From: Methylobacterium sp. J-070
GTDB lineage: Bacteria; Pseudomonadota; Alphaproteobacteria; Rhizobiales; Beijerinckiaceae
NCBI RefSeq assembly: GCF_022829385.1
Contig: NZ_JAKSXX010000046.1
Span: 1 to 42,038 of the forward strand
DNA: 42,038 nt
Reading direction: 5' to 3'
Each line of letters opens with the position of its first letter. Within the stretch, counting starts at the first letter, position 1. Of the stretch, positions 15,513-24,404 are shown piece after piece. A program made the position numbers and the translations under genes. Below the pieces are notes generated by a model. The model searched no databases. It saw only the letters and a program-made list of their open reading frames with translations, and was not told the origin of the DNA.

Positions 15513-16082
15513 TCAGTTCAGGACCTTCCCGTCCGGGCCGACCTTGACCTTCTGGTCCTTGTCGGCGCCGGCCACCTTGATCTCGTACTGGACCGCGGAG
15601 CCGTCCTTCTCGACCTCGGCCTCGTAGGCCTTGCCGCCGCCGGCCTTCTGCTCGGCGATGGCGAGCGCGTCCTTCAGGGAGGTCTTGGCGTTCTGGAAAT
15701 CGGAGGCCTTCAGCCGGGTGAAGTAGCGCTCGATCGGCTGGTTCTCGGTCTTGTACAGCGCGCCCGTGTCGGCGTTGATGCCGTATTCCACGAGCTTGCC
15801 GCTCGGGTAGACGACCTTGATCGCGTAATGGGCCGGGTCCTTGCTGCCGGCCTTCTCGAAATCGGCGTCGATGGCGCGGCCGCCCTTCTCGTCGCCCTGG
15901 GCCTCCGCGGTGGTGAGCGCCTGGGCGAGGCCGACCTTGGCGACCTTGGCGACCTGCCATTCCTTCATGCTGCTGTCCGCCTTGCTGGCCGGCTCGGCGG
16001 GCGTCGTCGTGGCGGTCTGGGCGAGGGCCAGGCTCGCGGAGAAGGCCAGCAGGCCGGCCGCGGCGGTGAGACGGGTGATCAT
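15513..16082 (-). CDS. Secreted PepSY-domain protein
   Basis: A 189-residue protein with a signal peptide (hydrophobic core AAAGLLAFSASLALAQ, cleavage likely after ALA near residue 21). Two PepSY-like repeats follow, about 50-115 (LAQALTTAEAQ, AHYAIKVVYPSGKLVEYGIN) and 125-189 (SLKDALAIAEQ, AVQYEIKVAGAD, VKVGPDGKVLN). PepSY units bind or inhibit peptidases or act as small extracytoplasmic binding modules; the partner is unknown. It should be periplasmic. It is divergent from the 82-residue gene at 16248 and has no operon partner. Confidence 0.8.
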   Translation of the reverse strand: MITRLTAAAGLLAFSASLALAQTATTTPAEPASKADSSMKEWQVAKVAKVGLAQALTTAEAQGDEKGGRAIDADFEKAGSKDPAHYAIKVVYPSGKLVEYGINADTGALYKTENQPIERYFTRLKASDFQNAKTSLKDALAIAEQKAGGGKAYEAEVEKDGSAVQYEIKVAGADKDQKVKVGPDGKVLN

Positions 16083-16247
16083 GGCGGGCTATCCCTTTGC
16101 GGGTTCGTTCACGGGAGCGTGAAACGCCGGACCCGGACGACGGTTGCCGGCCGCAGGGGAAAACCCGCCGCCCCCGCCGCCCGTCCGGCGAGACGACCGG
16201 CCGCCCCGTCTGTATGAGAGGCCGACCCACCCGCGACGGAGCAGGCC

Positions 16248-16496
16248 ATGACCGCGAACGAGCCCGAGCCGCTGGACGAGTTCACGCGCCTGCACGCCAA
16301 GCTGTCCGCGCTCGAGATCGTGCTCGGCGTCCTGATCGGGCGGCTGTCCGAGGAGAACCCGGAGATCCGCGAGGACGTGAAGCGCGACGTGGCGGCGATC
16401 CTCGCCGACATGCCGATCGACGGGCCGAGCGAGGAGATGATCGCCGCCGAGGTGCGCCGGGCCGCCGAGGTCCTGACCAGCGTGTCGATCGGCTGA
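16248..16496 (+). CDS. Hypothetical protein, 82 aa, helical and acidic
   Basis: Not recognised. The sequence is soluble and largely helical: LDEFTRLHAKLSALEIVLGV near residues 9-28, then NPEIREDVKRDVAAIL and SEEMIAAEVRRAAEVLTSV. A GGAGCAGG site lies just before the ATG, and codon use is normal for the chromosome. The heptad-like spacing of leucine and isoleucine suggests a coiled-coil or dimer. It ends 7 bases from the convergent SDR gene. Confidence 0.65.
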   Translation: MTANEPEPLDEFTRLHAKLSALEIVLGVLIGRLSEENPEIREDVKRDVAAILADMPIDGPSEEMIAAEVRRAAEVLTSVSIG

Positions 16497-16503
16497 CGCG
16501 CCC

Positions 16504-17268
16504 TCAGCGGGGCGGCATCCGCAGCGCCCCGTCGAGCCGGATCGTCTCGCCGTTGAGCATCGGGTTCTCGCAGATGTGCCGGACGAGGTCGGCGTATTCG
16601 GACGGGCGGCCGAGCCGCGGCGGGAACGGCACGGAACGGCCCAGCGCGTCCTGCACGTCCTGCGGCATCGCCGCCATCATGGGCGTCTCGAAGATACCCG
16701 GCGCGACGGTGACGACCCGGATGCCGTGCCGGGCGAGTTCCCGGGCGATCGGCAGGGTCATGGAGACGACCCCGCCCTTCGAGGCCGCGTAGGCGGCCTG
16801 CCCGATCTGCCCGTCGAACGCGGCGATCGAGGCGGTGTTGACGATCACGCCCCGGGCCCCCGCCGCGTCCGGCGACTCCCGGGCGATCGCCTCGGCCGCC
16901 AGCCGGATCATGTTGAAGGTGCCCACGAGGTTGACCGAGACCGCCCGCGCGAAGGTCTCGAGCCGGTGCGGACCGTCGCGGCCGACCACCTTCTCGCCCG
17001 GGGCGATCCCGGCGCAGTTCACGAGCCCGTGCAGGTGCCCGAACGCCTCGAGGGCCGTCGCGATCGCCGCCTGCCCGTCCGCCTCGCACGTGACGTCGGT
17101 CGCCACGAAGCGCGCCCGGGCGCCGAGATCCGCCGCGACCCGGGTGCCGGCCTCCCGGGCGATGTCGGCCACGACCACCCGGGCGCCCGCCGTGACGAGG
17201 CCGCGCGCCGCCGCCTCCCCGAGGCCGGATCCCGCGCCGGTGACGATGTAGACGCGATCCCTGATCAT
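16504..17268 (-). CDS. Short-chain dehydrogenase, 3-hydroxyacyl-CoA dehydrogenase type 2-like
   Basis: A 254-residue classical SDR. The Rossmann motif is TGAGSGLG (10-17), NCAG is at 84-87, and the catalytic triad is S147 (NTASIAAF), Y160 and K164 (YAASK). The pattern around [15 protein letters not shown], the [16 protein letters not shown] helix and the C-terminal [15 protein letters not shown] are those of the HSD10 type, which oxidises 3-hydroxyacyl-CoA (including branched 2-methyl-3-hydroxybutyryl-CoA) with NAD. The start at 17268 is chosen since [13 protein letters not shown] is the normal beginning; the upstream open frame lacks family sequence. It has no beta-oxidation neighbours. Confidence 0.85.
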   Translation of the reverse strand: MIRDRVYIVTGAGSGLGEAAARGLVTAGARVVVADIAREAGTRVAADLGARARFVATDVTCEADGQAAIATALEAFGHLHGLVNCAGIAPGEKVVGRDGPHRLETFARAVSVNLVGTFNMIRLAAEAIARESPDAAGARGVIVNTASIAAFDGQIGQAAYAASKGGVVSMTLPIARELARHGIRVVTVAPGIFETPMMAAMPQDVQDALGRSVPFPPRLGRPSEYADLVRHICENPMLNGETIRLDGALRMPPR

Positions 17269-17614
17269 CCTGGTTCCCCGTCCGGCCGGGCGGACGACGG
17301 CGCGTCCCGATCCCGGCCCGCCACGTAGCGCGGGACCGGGAAGGCTGGAAGCCGCCCCCGCCCGGCGCGATCCGATCCGGCGCCCTCGCCCTTGACGTGT
17401 GAATTTTTCCCACATAATGATCGTCGCCAGGGTTCAAAGCCGCGGAGGGTCGTTCCCCGTCCCGCCGATGCTTCGCTACCGCACCGGAACGACGGTCCGC
17501 CGCCGATGACCGGTCGAGGCCGCGCGTTCGCGCGTCCGACCTCCACGACATCCGTCGCCCGCCCGATCCCGGCCCTCCGGGAGCGGTCGATCCCCCACGT
17601 CCGATGGGACCGCC

Positions 17615-18355
17615 ATGTGCGCCTTCTGGATCGAGACCGCCGCGCGGCGCTGGCGGCACGGGCGCATCGTCGGGCGGCGCCTCGCGGAGCGGCGCCCCGG
17701 GATCCGCGCGGCGCTGCGCGTCGCCGGGCCGGACAGCGTGCTGCTGGCGGGCAATTCCCACGCGGAGTTCCTCGGGACGCCGGATTTCGGCGGCCGGCCC
17801 TGCATCAACCTCGCCGTCGGCGGCAGCCTCGCGGCCGATTGCGCCCGCCATCTCGCGGGGTTTCGGGTTCCGGTCCGCTGCGCGGCGTCCGTGCTGATCA
17901 TCGGCACCAACGACATCCAGCGCTGGCGGCATCCGGAGCGGCAACGGGCCGTCGACCGGTTCGAGGCCGATGCCCGGCGCATCCTGCGGATCCTGGAGGA
18001 TCGCTCGGCGCAGGTCTTCGTCAGCGCGCTCCCGCCGATCGGCGCCCGGGCGACGGGACGGGATCCGGCCGCCGTCGCGGCCTTCTCGGAACGCCTCGCG
18101 GGACTCTGCGCCGAGCGGGGCCACCGCTACGTCGACCCGTTCGCCGCGTGGCGCGACGGCGCCGGGGGGCTCGCCGGCCCGGGTCTCCACCGGGACGGCG
18201 TGCATCTGGCCGACTACGCGCCCCTGGCCGCGGCCATCGTCCGACTGGTGGCGCTCGACGCGGAGCCGGGGGCCCGCCCGCCGCGCCGGCCGCCCGCCCC
18301 GCGCCCGGCGGAGCCCTTGCGGGTTCTGCGCGCCGCCTGGATCGGCCGCCGGTGA
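17615..18355 (+). CDS. SGNH/GDSL-family hydrolase
   Basis: A 246-residue hydrolase. Block I is GNSHAEFLG with the likely nucleophile S48; block II has the glycine pair of NLAVGGS near 69-70; block III is GTNDI with N98; block V is DGVHLAD, with the D-x2-H pair of the triad near 195-198. The order and spacing fit the SGNH fold, which hydrolyses esters of lipids or glycans. Residues 1-35 are basic and the last 40 proline/arginine-rich; there is no signal peptide, so it is probably cytoplasmic. It overlaps the next small gene in a GTGA arrangement. Substrate unknown. Confidence 0.8.
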   Translation: MCAFWIETAARRWRHGRIVGRRLAERRPGIRAALRVAGPDSVLLAGNSHAEFLGTPDFGGRPCINLAVGGSLAADCARHLAGFRVPVRCAASVLIIGTNDIQRWRHPERQRAVDRFEADARRILRILEDRSAQVFVSALPPIGARATGRDPAAVAAFSERLAGLCAERGHRYVDPFAAWRDGAGGLAGPGLHRDGVHLADYAPLAAAIVRLVALDAEPGARPPRRPPAPRPAEPLRVLRAAWIGRR

Positions 18356-18660
18356 GGATCCGCGCGCCCCTGGCCGTCCGCCCGGAGCCGCGCCTCGGGC
18401 GGCCCCTCCCCCTGCGCACCTGGCCGACGGACGCGACGCTCTGGCTCGACGAGAACGGCGCCCGATGCCCCCGGGCGGCGCGGCACGCCCTCGCGGCCCT
18501 GGCGACCCTGGAACCGGGCGGCCGGTATGCCGCCCGGGCGGTGGGCGCCGGCACGATCGTGACCGGGCCGGCCAGCGCCCTGGCGCTGCGCGACCGGGAG
18601 GCCGAGATCGGGTTCGTCTTCCATCTCACGCCCTACGGGTACGGCGAGGAGGCTTTCTGA
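18352..18660 (+). CDS. Hypothetical protein, 102 aa, coupled to the SGNH hydrolase
   Basis: Not recognised. The GTG start overlaps the hydrolase stop (GTGA), which implies coupled translation. The sequence is basic at the N-terminus (RAPLAVRPEPRLGRPLPLRT), then has TDATLWLDENGARCP and a C-terminal EIGFVFHLTPYGYGEEAF rich in aromatic residues. There is no signal or membrane segment. Tight coupling suggests a role with the hydrolase, perhaps as a partner or acceptor; this is inference. Confidence 0.55.
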   Translation: MRIRAPLAVRPEPRLGRPLPLRTWPTDATLWLDENGARCPRAARHALAALATLEPGGRYAARAVGAGTIVTGPASALALRDREAEIGFVFHLTPYGYGEEAF

Positions 18661-18672
18661 GGGAGCGCCCGA

Positions 18673-19458
18673 TCAGGAGGGGCTCGTGCACAGCAGCGTC
18701 GGCGCGCAGACCGTCCGGAAGCCGGTGCGGGCACAGAGCGCCGCGAGGGCGGCGCCCGCCGGGCGATGCAGGAAGACCTGACAGAAGACCTGGCCCGCCC
18801 CGCGCGCCTGCGCCGCGCGCAGGGCCGCGATCGTCACCGCGGTGCCGAGGCCCCGGCGCTGCCGGTCGGCCCGGGTGCCGACGTTGTAGAGCGCGGCCGT
18901 GTCGCCGCGCAGGTAGAGGCTCCCGCAGGCCGCCGGGCCGGTGGCGTCGCGCAGGACGAGGTGGAATGCCGTGACACCGGTCCGGCCCCGCGCCCCCCGC
19001 AGGGCCGGCAGGTAGGTGCGCCGCAGGTGCGTCCGCACGGCCGGGTCGTCCGACAGGTTGGCGAAGACGCCCTCGAAGTCCGGACCCGGCGCGGGCGCGG
19101 CCCGCACGGTGATCGCGACGTCCGGCCGGGACGGTGCCGGCAGCGGCCGCGCCACCATCCAGCGCACCGGGTCGAGGATCGCGGGCTCGAACAAGCCCCG
19201 CAGCAGCGCGACCTCCGCGGCATCCCGGGCCAGGAAGGCGGGCGCCCGGGCGCGCCCCAGCGCCGCCGCCCCCGCCCAGGCGAACTGGTCGGGCCGCCGC
19301 ACCCCGTAGGCGAAGTTCAGGGTCGGGTCCGGGATGCCCCGCGACCAGACGTAGCCCGCACCGCCGGGTCCGTGCGCGACGCCGTCGATCAGGGAGCCGG
19401 TCAGCGCCGCCACGTGGAGGTCGCGCAGGGTCTCGAAGGCCCGGTCGGGGTTCCGCAT
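18673..19458 (-). CDS. GNAT-family N-acetyltransferase
   Basis: A 261-residue protein whose C-terminal half is a GNAT fold: strand AACGSLYLRGDTAALYNVGT (about 174-193), then the acetyl-CoA loop RADRQRRGLGTA (Q/RxxGxG/A motif, about 194-205) and the following helix VTIAALRAAQARGAG. The end, LAALCARTGFRTVCAP, is the usual last strand-helix. The N-terminal half (about 120 residues) is of another origin, without a clear family; such two-part proteins are often annotated simply as GNAT acetyltransferases. The acceptor is unknown. The gene converges on the small gene at 18352-18660. Confidence 0.75.
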   Translation of the reverse strand: MRNPDRAFETLRDLHVAALTGSLIDGVAHGPGGAGYVWSRGIPDPTLNFAYGVRRPDQFAWAGAAALGRARAPAFLARDAAEVALLRGLFEPAILDPVRWMVARPLPAPSRPDVAITVRAAPAPGPDFEGVFANLSDDPAVRTHLRRTYLPALRGARGRTGVTAFHLVLRDATGPAACGSLYLRGDTAALYNVGTRADRQRRGLGTAVTIAALRAAQARGAGQVFCQVFLHRPAGAALAALCARTGFRTVCAPTLLCTSPS

Positions 19459-19918
19459 GGTCAGGCGGCGGTCCCGGGAGCCCGGGCCCCCTCCCCGGCC
19501 AGCGGTGGCGCGGCGATGTTACGGGGCCCCGCGTCCTCGGTGCGAGCCCGCCCGACCGCCGCGACGATGCCGCTCAGGCCGCCCTTGAGAACCGCCACCG
19601 TCGTGCTCGCGAAATCCGTGCAGAGACTGCGGCTATCACGGGTGATGACTGATCAACAATCTCTATGTTCAAGAATTAGAAAGATTAAAATTAGAATACG
19701 ACCGTTCCGGGTGCCATTTTTGTCGGACGATCCCGGAAATTCGGCGGCACGACGGGCGCGGATATGCCGCGCCGGCGGCCTGCGCCTGCGCCGCACCGGC
19801 AGCCCGAGGCAAGCCAGGGCCTGGGCTGGCGTGTATGCTGGGCACATCCCGATTCGGCTCGCGCGACGGGTCCGACCGTCGCGCGCGCGGACGGGCGGAC
19901 AGGAGAGCCCGCGCCGCG
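19459..19918. other. Intergenic stretch, 460 bases, with an AT-rich island
   Basis: No gene is supported. About 19640-19745 is strikingly AT-rich against its surroundings and contains repeated TTAGAA-like words (AAGAATTAGAAAGATTAAAATTAGAAT near 19671-19695 in parts). It probably carries promoters for the divergent GNAT and DUF3307 genes. A long open frame through it is GC-codon background, not a gene. Confidence 0.4.
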
Positions 19919-20314
19919 ATGCCGTCCTTCGACACGCCTGTCCCGGTCGGAGCCTTCGCGCTGATCCTCGTGGCCTTCGCGGTGAAGCAGCTCGGGGCGG
20001 ATTTCCTGCTGCAGAGCAGCTGGATGGCGCAAGGCAAGGAGCGCGCCTCCGCGTGGCTCGCCCCGCTCTGCGCCCACACAAGCCTGCACGGGCTCGGCAC
20101 GCTGCTGATCGCCCTGATGGTCGCGCCGGCCCTGTGGTGGCTCGCCCTGGCCGATTTCGCGATCCACTCGGTGATCGACCGCGGCAAGGCGCTGGTCGGC
20201 CAGCGCACCCATTTCCCCACCACGGATGCCCGGTTCTGGTGGCTGATCGGGGTCGATCAGTTCCTGCATCAGGTGACCCATATCGGGCTCGCCCTGGTGC
20301 TGGCGGCGGCCTGA
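19919..20314 (+). CDS. DUF3307-family membrane protein
   Basis: A 131-residue protein with about four hydrophobic helices. It has the DUF3307 pattern: KQLGADFLLQSSWMAQGKER near residues 21-40, the histidines of LCAHTSLHGLGT, the DFAIHSVIDRGKALVGQR segment and the C-terminal VDQFLHQVTHIGLAL. The conserved aspartate and histidine residues in the membrane suggest an enzyme or ion-binding role, but none is established. The start is set at 19919, where the family homology begins. It converges with the SulP gene, with 19 bases between them. Confidence 0.75.
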   Translation: MPSFDTPVPVGAFALILVAFAVKQLGADFLLQSSWMAQGKERASAWLAPLCAHTSLHGLGTLLIALMVAPALWWLALADFAIHSVIDRGKALVGQRTHFPTTDARFWWLIGVDQFLHQVTHIGLALVLAAA

Positions 20315-20333
20315 TCCCGGCCGCCGAGGGCCG

Positions 20334-22595
20334 TCACTGCAGCTCGACCTCGAGCAGACGGTTCGTGTCGACGACCTTGCCGGCGAGTTCGAGGATCAGG
20401 AAGCGCTGGAAGGTCAGCGCGAGGTCCGGGCGCTCGCGCTCCATGCGGGCGAGGGCGGCGCGGTCGATGCCGACCACCCGGCAGGCGCTCTCGGCCACCG
20501 CCGTCGCGGTGCGCCGCCCGCCCTGCACCAGGGCGATCTCGCCGATGACCGTGCCCGCGGTGGTGGTGCGCAGGCGCAGGCTGGGACGGCCGGGCAACGC
20601 CATCTCGATGGAGACCAGCCCCCGCTCGAGGAAGTAGAGGGCGTCGGCCGCCTCGCCCTGGCGCATCAGCGCCTCCCCGGGGGCGAGTTCGCGCACGGCG
20701 AGATAGGGCGCGCAGTCGGCCGCCCCGAACGCGCAGCCCAGCCGGTCCGCCATGTGCCGGGCGAAGGGCGCGACCTCCTCCTCCCCGGCGGTCCCGGTCT
20801 CCGCCAGGAGCGTCGCCTCGGCCTCGCGCAGGGCGGCGTCCAGGGTGTCGAGGATCCGGATCCGGGCGTTGGCGGCGAGGCGCCCGCGCTCGACCTGGCG
20901 CAGCGCCGTCGGACCGAGATGGACGAGCAGCAGGTCGAAGCCGCACTGCTCGGCGCGCTGTCCGATCTTGCGGAACGCCACGAGCGCCGAGCTGTCGAGC
21001 CCGACGCAGTCGCGGAAGTCCAGGATGAGCACGCGCAGGTCCGGGGCCTCGGCGGCGGCCCGGCGGTAGATCGCCTGCGCGTTGAGGAAGAACAGGTAGC
21101 CCTGCAGGCTGTAGATCCGGGTCCGGGTCCCGGCCGCGCGCAGCCGCTCGGCCGTGTCGGGGGCGCGGATCACGCTGCTGCGCCGCTCCGTTCCGGTGAG
21201 CGCCCGGCGCAGCGCCGGGATCCGCGCGTACTGGACGGCGAAGATCAGCATCGCCAGCACGATGCCGACCAGGCAGCCGACGGGGGCGCCGAGCAGCGCG
21301 GTGGCCGCGCACACCGCCAGCGCGATGACGAGCTCCCACCGCAGGAGCGTCCGGCTGGCCAGCGCGAGGTTGGTCAGGTGGCCGATGCCGATGGCGACCA
21401 GGGCGCCCCCGGCGAGCGGGCGCGGCAGGAGCGCGAGGATCCCGGCACCGAAGGCCAGCAGGGCCGCCATCACCGCGAGGGTGAGCCACCGCCCCAGCCA
21501 GCGGCCGCCGCCGATGTTGTGCAGCAGCAGCGTCGAGGTCCGGTCGAAGCCCATCACGGGACTGCCGAACAGGCTGCCGACCAGGTTGGCCCAGCCCGAC
21601 GCCACGAAGACCCGGTCGACGTCGAATTCGCGCCGCAGGTCCAGCTCCGCGGTGACGACGTAGAGGATCTGGACGATGACCGCGACGACCACGTAGGTCA
21701 CGATCTTGGGCAGGATCGGCACGAGCAGGGCCGGGTCGAGGGCCGCGAGGCTGCCGATCGCCGGCGCCTGGAACAGGGAACCCGTCGGCAGCGGGTCGAT
21801 CAGCCATCCGGCGGCCTGCGCGGCGGCCCTGTCGACGCCGTGCCAGGCGAGGCCGAGATGCACCACGAGGAGGCTCGAGAGGATGACGGCCGGGTAGGTC
21901 GCCCAGTGCGGGAGGCGCCGGGGCAGGGCGAAGGCGCAGACCCCGATGCAGAGCGTCAGGCCGACGCGCCCGAGCGCCCCGGGATCGACAGGGCCCGGAT
22001 CGGCGCCGGCCGGCCCGAGGGCGCCGAGCAGCGTGGCGAGCGGATCGGACAGCTGCGCGCCGATCTGCACGCCGCTGCGCAGGAGCAGGAGGCCGACGCC
22101 GGCGAGGAACCCGGTCAGGACCGGGAGCGGCAGCAGCTGCGCCAGCAGCGAGGCGCGCAGGGTGCCGAGCAGCGCGAAGACGAGGCCGGTGATCAGGGTC
22201 GACAGGCCGCAGGCGACGAGGACGATCCGGCCGACCGAGTCCGGATCGGTCACGCCCGCCGCGCGCAGCTGCTCGGCGACCGCCGCGGCGATCGCCGCCT
22301 GCACGATCGCCGCGGCGCCGAAGAAGGACAGCGAGATCACCACCGTCCGCCGGAGCGCGAGAAAGACCAGGCTGCCGGCCAGGTAGGCCGTCAGCATCGC
22401 CGACACCCCGGCGGCCCGGCTCTCCGCGAGCGGTCCCGAGAAGATGAGCTGCGAGAAGCTGATGAGATCGACGACGATCATCATCGTGGCCACCGCGGCG
22501 GCCACGACGGTGCGCGACAGGCGCAGGGTCGCCGCGCCCGCCGCATCCCCGAGCCTCCCCCCGCCCCCGGCGGATGATCGATCGGCGGTGGTCAT
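20334..22595 (-). CDS. SulP-type anion transporter fused to STAS and cNMP-binding domains
   Basis: A 753-residue protein. Residues about 25-480 form the SulP/SLC26 membrane domain (many helices; GSPVMGFDRTSTLLLHNIGG is a recognisable late stretch). A STAS domain follows at about 495-605 (ILDFRDCVGLDSSALVAFRK), then a cyclic-nucleotide-binding domain at about 625-745 (LAPGEALMRQGEAADALYFL, TTTAGTVIGEIALVQGGRRT). SulP proteins carry sulfate, bicarbonate or carboxylates; the double cytoplasmic tail implies control by phosphorylation and by a nucleotide ligand. The GEIALVQGGRRTA stretch keeps the phosphate-cassette shape. The ATG at 22595 was preferred; one 16 codons earlier (22643) is also possible. 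Substrate unknown. Confidence 0.85.
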   Translation of the reverse strand: MTTADRSSAGGGGRLGDAAGAATLRLSRTVVAAAVATMMIVVDLISFSQLIFSGPLAESRAAGVSAMLTAYLAGSLVFLALRRTVVISLSFFGAAAIVQAAIAAAVAEQLRAAGVTDPDSVGRIVLVACGLSTLITGLVFALLGTLRASLLAQLLPLPVLTGFLAGVGLLLLRSGVQIGAQLSDPLATLLGALGPAGADPGPVDPGALGRVGLTLCIGVCAFALPRRLPHWATYPAVILSSLLVVHLGLAWHGVDRAAAQAAGWLIDPLPTGSLFQAPAIGSLAALDPALLVPILPKIVTYVVVAVIVQILYVVTAELDLRREFDVDRVFVASGWANLVGSLFGSPVMGFDRTSTLLLHNIGGGRWLGRWLTLAVMAALLAFGAGILALLPRPLAGGALVAIGIGHLTNLALASRTLLRWELVIALAVCAATALLGAPVGCLVGIVLAMLIFAVQYARIPALRRALTGTERRSSVIRAPDTAERLRAAGTRTRIYSLQGYLFFLNAQAIYRRAAAEAPDLRVLILDFRDCVGLDSSALVAFRKIGQRAEQCGFDLLLVHLGPTALRQVERGRLAANARIRILDTLDAALREAEATLLAETGTAGEEEVAPFARHMADRLGCAFGAADCAPYLAVRELAPGEALMRQGEAADALYFLERGLVSIEMALPGRPSLRLRTTTAGTVIGEIALVQGGRRTATAVAESACRVVGIDRAALARMERERPDLALTFQRFLILELAGKVVDTNRLLEVELQ

Positions 22596-23048
22596 CGGTG
22601 TGGGATCCCGGTCTCGAAGGGCCGGCACAGGCCGTGACCGCACGCGCTCGACGGTCGCGCGAGGTTCAGGCGAAGCACCGGATTCACGCGGGACTGATTA
22701 GCGCCCGGCGATCGCGGCCGCACGCGCAAAATGTCAGGTTGGTTGATCGATCTGAGTGCGGCTTTGACCGAACCTCTCCTGGAGAGATCGGTGTGTCACC
22801 GTTCTCGGTCGCGACCGGATCAGGCCGGATGGGATGGCTCCGGCCGCAGGATCTCGGTCAAATCTGTCCGGGATCATGCGCAGCCGCAGGATCGGCGGCC
22901 CGACCAGCCCCGATCCGCGGGGGCTAGGGCCGCTCGCGGTCCCGGGGCACGGGGCTGCGCGCCGGCGGCGCAGGTCACGGGCTCGCGCTCCCGTCGGCAC
23001 GCGCCGCGCCCGCATCTGCCGCGGCGGCGCCGCGAACGGCGCGGGCGC
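22596..23048. other. Intergenic stretch, about 450 bases
   Basis: No gene is supported on either strand. A 22735-22800 segment is moderately AT-richer (TGTCAGGTTGGTTGATCGAT) and could hold the transporter's promoter. GCCGCAGGATC occurs twice, near 22849 and 22883, as a short direct repeat of no clear meaning. Confidence 0.35.
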
Positions 23049-23318
23049 TCAGCGCGCCTCGCTGAACCGCTTGGTCGCCCGCTGTTCCTTCTTGTAGGCG
23101 GTGATCGCCGCCGAGCAGCCGGCGGAGAGCTTCTTGAGGTTGGTCTTGAAGCAAGCCTCGACTTCCGGACCGCCCGGCGCGTAGGCGCTGCAGTAATCCA
23201 TGTAGTCGCCGGTGCAATGCTGCTTGAGGGCCTCGCGGGCCGGCGACGACTCGGCGCGGGCCGCCACGGGACCCAGGCAGAGACCGATGGCCAGCAGGGC
23301 CGTCTTGGTCGAGGTCAT
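23049..23318 (-). CDS. Small secreted cysteine-containing protein
   Basis: An 89-residue protein with a signal peptide (TKTALLAIGLCLGPVAARA, cleavage after ARA near residue 22). The mature part has four cysteines in HCTGDYMDYC, EACFKTNLKKLSAGC, a pattern like the bacterial cysteine-rich repeat (Golgi-protein-1-like) proteins, where pairs of disulfides stabilise a small helical unit. It should be periplasmic. The start at 23318 was chosen because AAGGA sits 7 bases before it; another ATG two codons up has a poorer site. Function unknown. Confidence 0.7.
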   Translation of the reverse strand: MTSTKTALLAIGLCLGPVAARAESSPAREALKQHCTGDYMDYCSAYAPGGPEVEACFKTNLKKLSAGCSAAITAYKKEQRATKRFSEAR

Positions 23319-23779
23319 GGACATCCTTCGCTCATCCGAGCCGCACGAGCGTGTCGCGCGGCGATAGAGGGAGCCGATGGACGCCAAGGATGGCATCACC
23401 ATGACGTTCGAGCGACTCGAATGCAGGTCAGCCATGCCCAATACTGCAGGACGGGTCGAGTCCAGGGCAACTCAACCCCGCGACCGGACTGCCCGTGCGG
23501 CCTCCGGCACGTCGCGCAACGCTGCCGGGCCGGACGTCGACCGCCGGGGCTCGATCCCGAGGCAGTCCCGGTCGGGAGGGCAGGTTCGCTCGGTCGCGGG
23601 CCCGGGGGGCGGGCCGATCCCGACCCGGCAGTGCTGCGCGACCGCTCGCTCGCGCCTGGGCAGGCGCGCCGGTCCGGCGCCGCCGGGCGATCCCGCGACG
23701 CCCTCGCTGGCGCGTCGGCGGGAAACGAGACAGGGCCAGCCGCGATGGCTGGCCCTGATCGTACCGCCGCGCCCGAGGC
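23319..23779. other. Intergenic stretch, about 460 bases
   Basis: No gene is supported. The first part holds the upstream region of the small cysteine protein. The last part holds the terminator of the minus-strand gene ending at 23780 (separate entry). The remainder is ordinary GC-rich sequence without recognisable features. Confidence 0.4.
23731..23757 (-). terminator. Rho-independent terminator
   Basis: CAGGGCCAGCC (23731-23741) pairs perfectly over 11 bp with GGCTGGCCCTG (23747-23757) around a 5-base loop. On the minus strand the hairpin is followed by TCTCGTTTCCC. It lies 23 bases after the stop of the gene at 23780-23980, the correct place for its terminator. Confidence 0.8.
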
Positions 23780-23980
23780 TTATTCGGCGGCGTTCATCTC
23801 AGCGGTGAAGTGGCCGCACCAGTCGCTCGAGGCGACCACCGGCCACAGACCCTTGGAGTCCGGCTCCGGCTGGCTGACCGGCGGGTTGAAGCGGCAGAGG
23901 CCGGCATCGCCCTGGGCGGGGGCGCCGTTGCCCTTGTGCTCGTCGAAGAACTTGCAGCTCTCGCAATGCGCGCTGGCCAT
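23780..23980 (-). CDS. Small four-cysteine protein, probably metal-binding
   Basis: A 66-residue protein: MASAHCESCKFFDEH, a flexible middle, then AGLCRFNPPV, and SSDWCGHFTAEM. The four cysteines (C6, C9, one near 29 and one near 55) in a C-x2-C...C...C arrangement suggest a single zinc or iron-sulfur site. Proteins of this shape are common in Rhizobiales as uncharacterised small proteins. There is no signal peptide. The start at 23980 is where the family-like sequence begins; a longer frame upstream is arginine-rich background. It is followed by a strong terminator, so it is probably monocistronic. Confidence 0.75.
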   Translation of the reverse strand: MASAHCESCKFFDEHKGNGAPAQGDAGLCRFNPPVSQPEPDSKGLWPVVASSDWCGHFTAEMNAAE

Positions 23981-24404
23981 GTCGCGTGTCTCCCGGTCTC
24001 TGGATCGGCGTCGCGCCGTTCTCACATAAGAATTAGAACAGCTACAATCTATGAGTCAATCCTCGACTCGGGGCGGAGTTCCGCCGCTGGACCCCGTCTC
24101 GCGCATCCGGAGGGCGTCTTCGGGTGGCGTGCCCGGACGTCCGGCCTGCCGCCGTGGCTCCCGCGCACGCGGAACGGCCGCGCAGCGCCAGACCATCGGG
24201 GCGAACCGGGCACAGATCGCCGGCCGCCGTCGACCGCCTGCACGCCGGTGGTGTGGCCGTTGTCGTCCTGCGCCCGGCCGGGCGGTGACCCGTGGATGAC
24301 GGCGCCGCGCGGGTGCGGCCCACCGTTCGGGCCTTCCCGCCGCGATCCCTGCCCCTCGACGCGCGGCCCTGGCGCGTCCCCTGTCCCGCCGGGATCCTGC
24401 CCGG
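23981..24404. other. Intergenic stretch, about 420 bases
   Basis: No gene is supported. An AT-rich segment at 24020-24060 (CATAAGAATTAGAACAGC) probably carries the promoter of the minus-strand four-cysteine gene. It shares AAGAATTAGAA with the AT-rich island near 19671. The rest is GC-rich and without visible structure. Confidence 0.4.

Noticed and set aside
19655..20000. An open frame starting MTDQQSLCSRIRKIKIRIRP in the AT-rich island
   Set aside because: It continues as arginine-rich background in the wrong frame through the DUF3307 gene and has no ribosome site.
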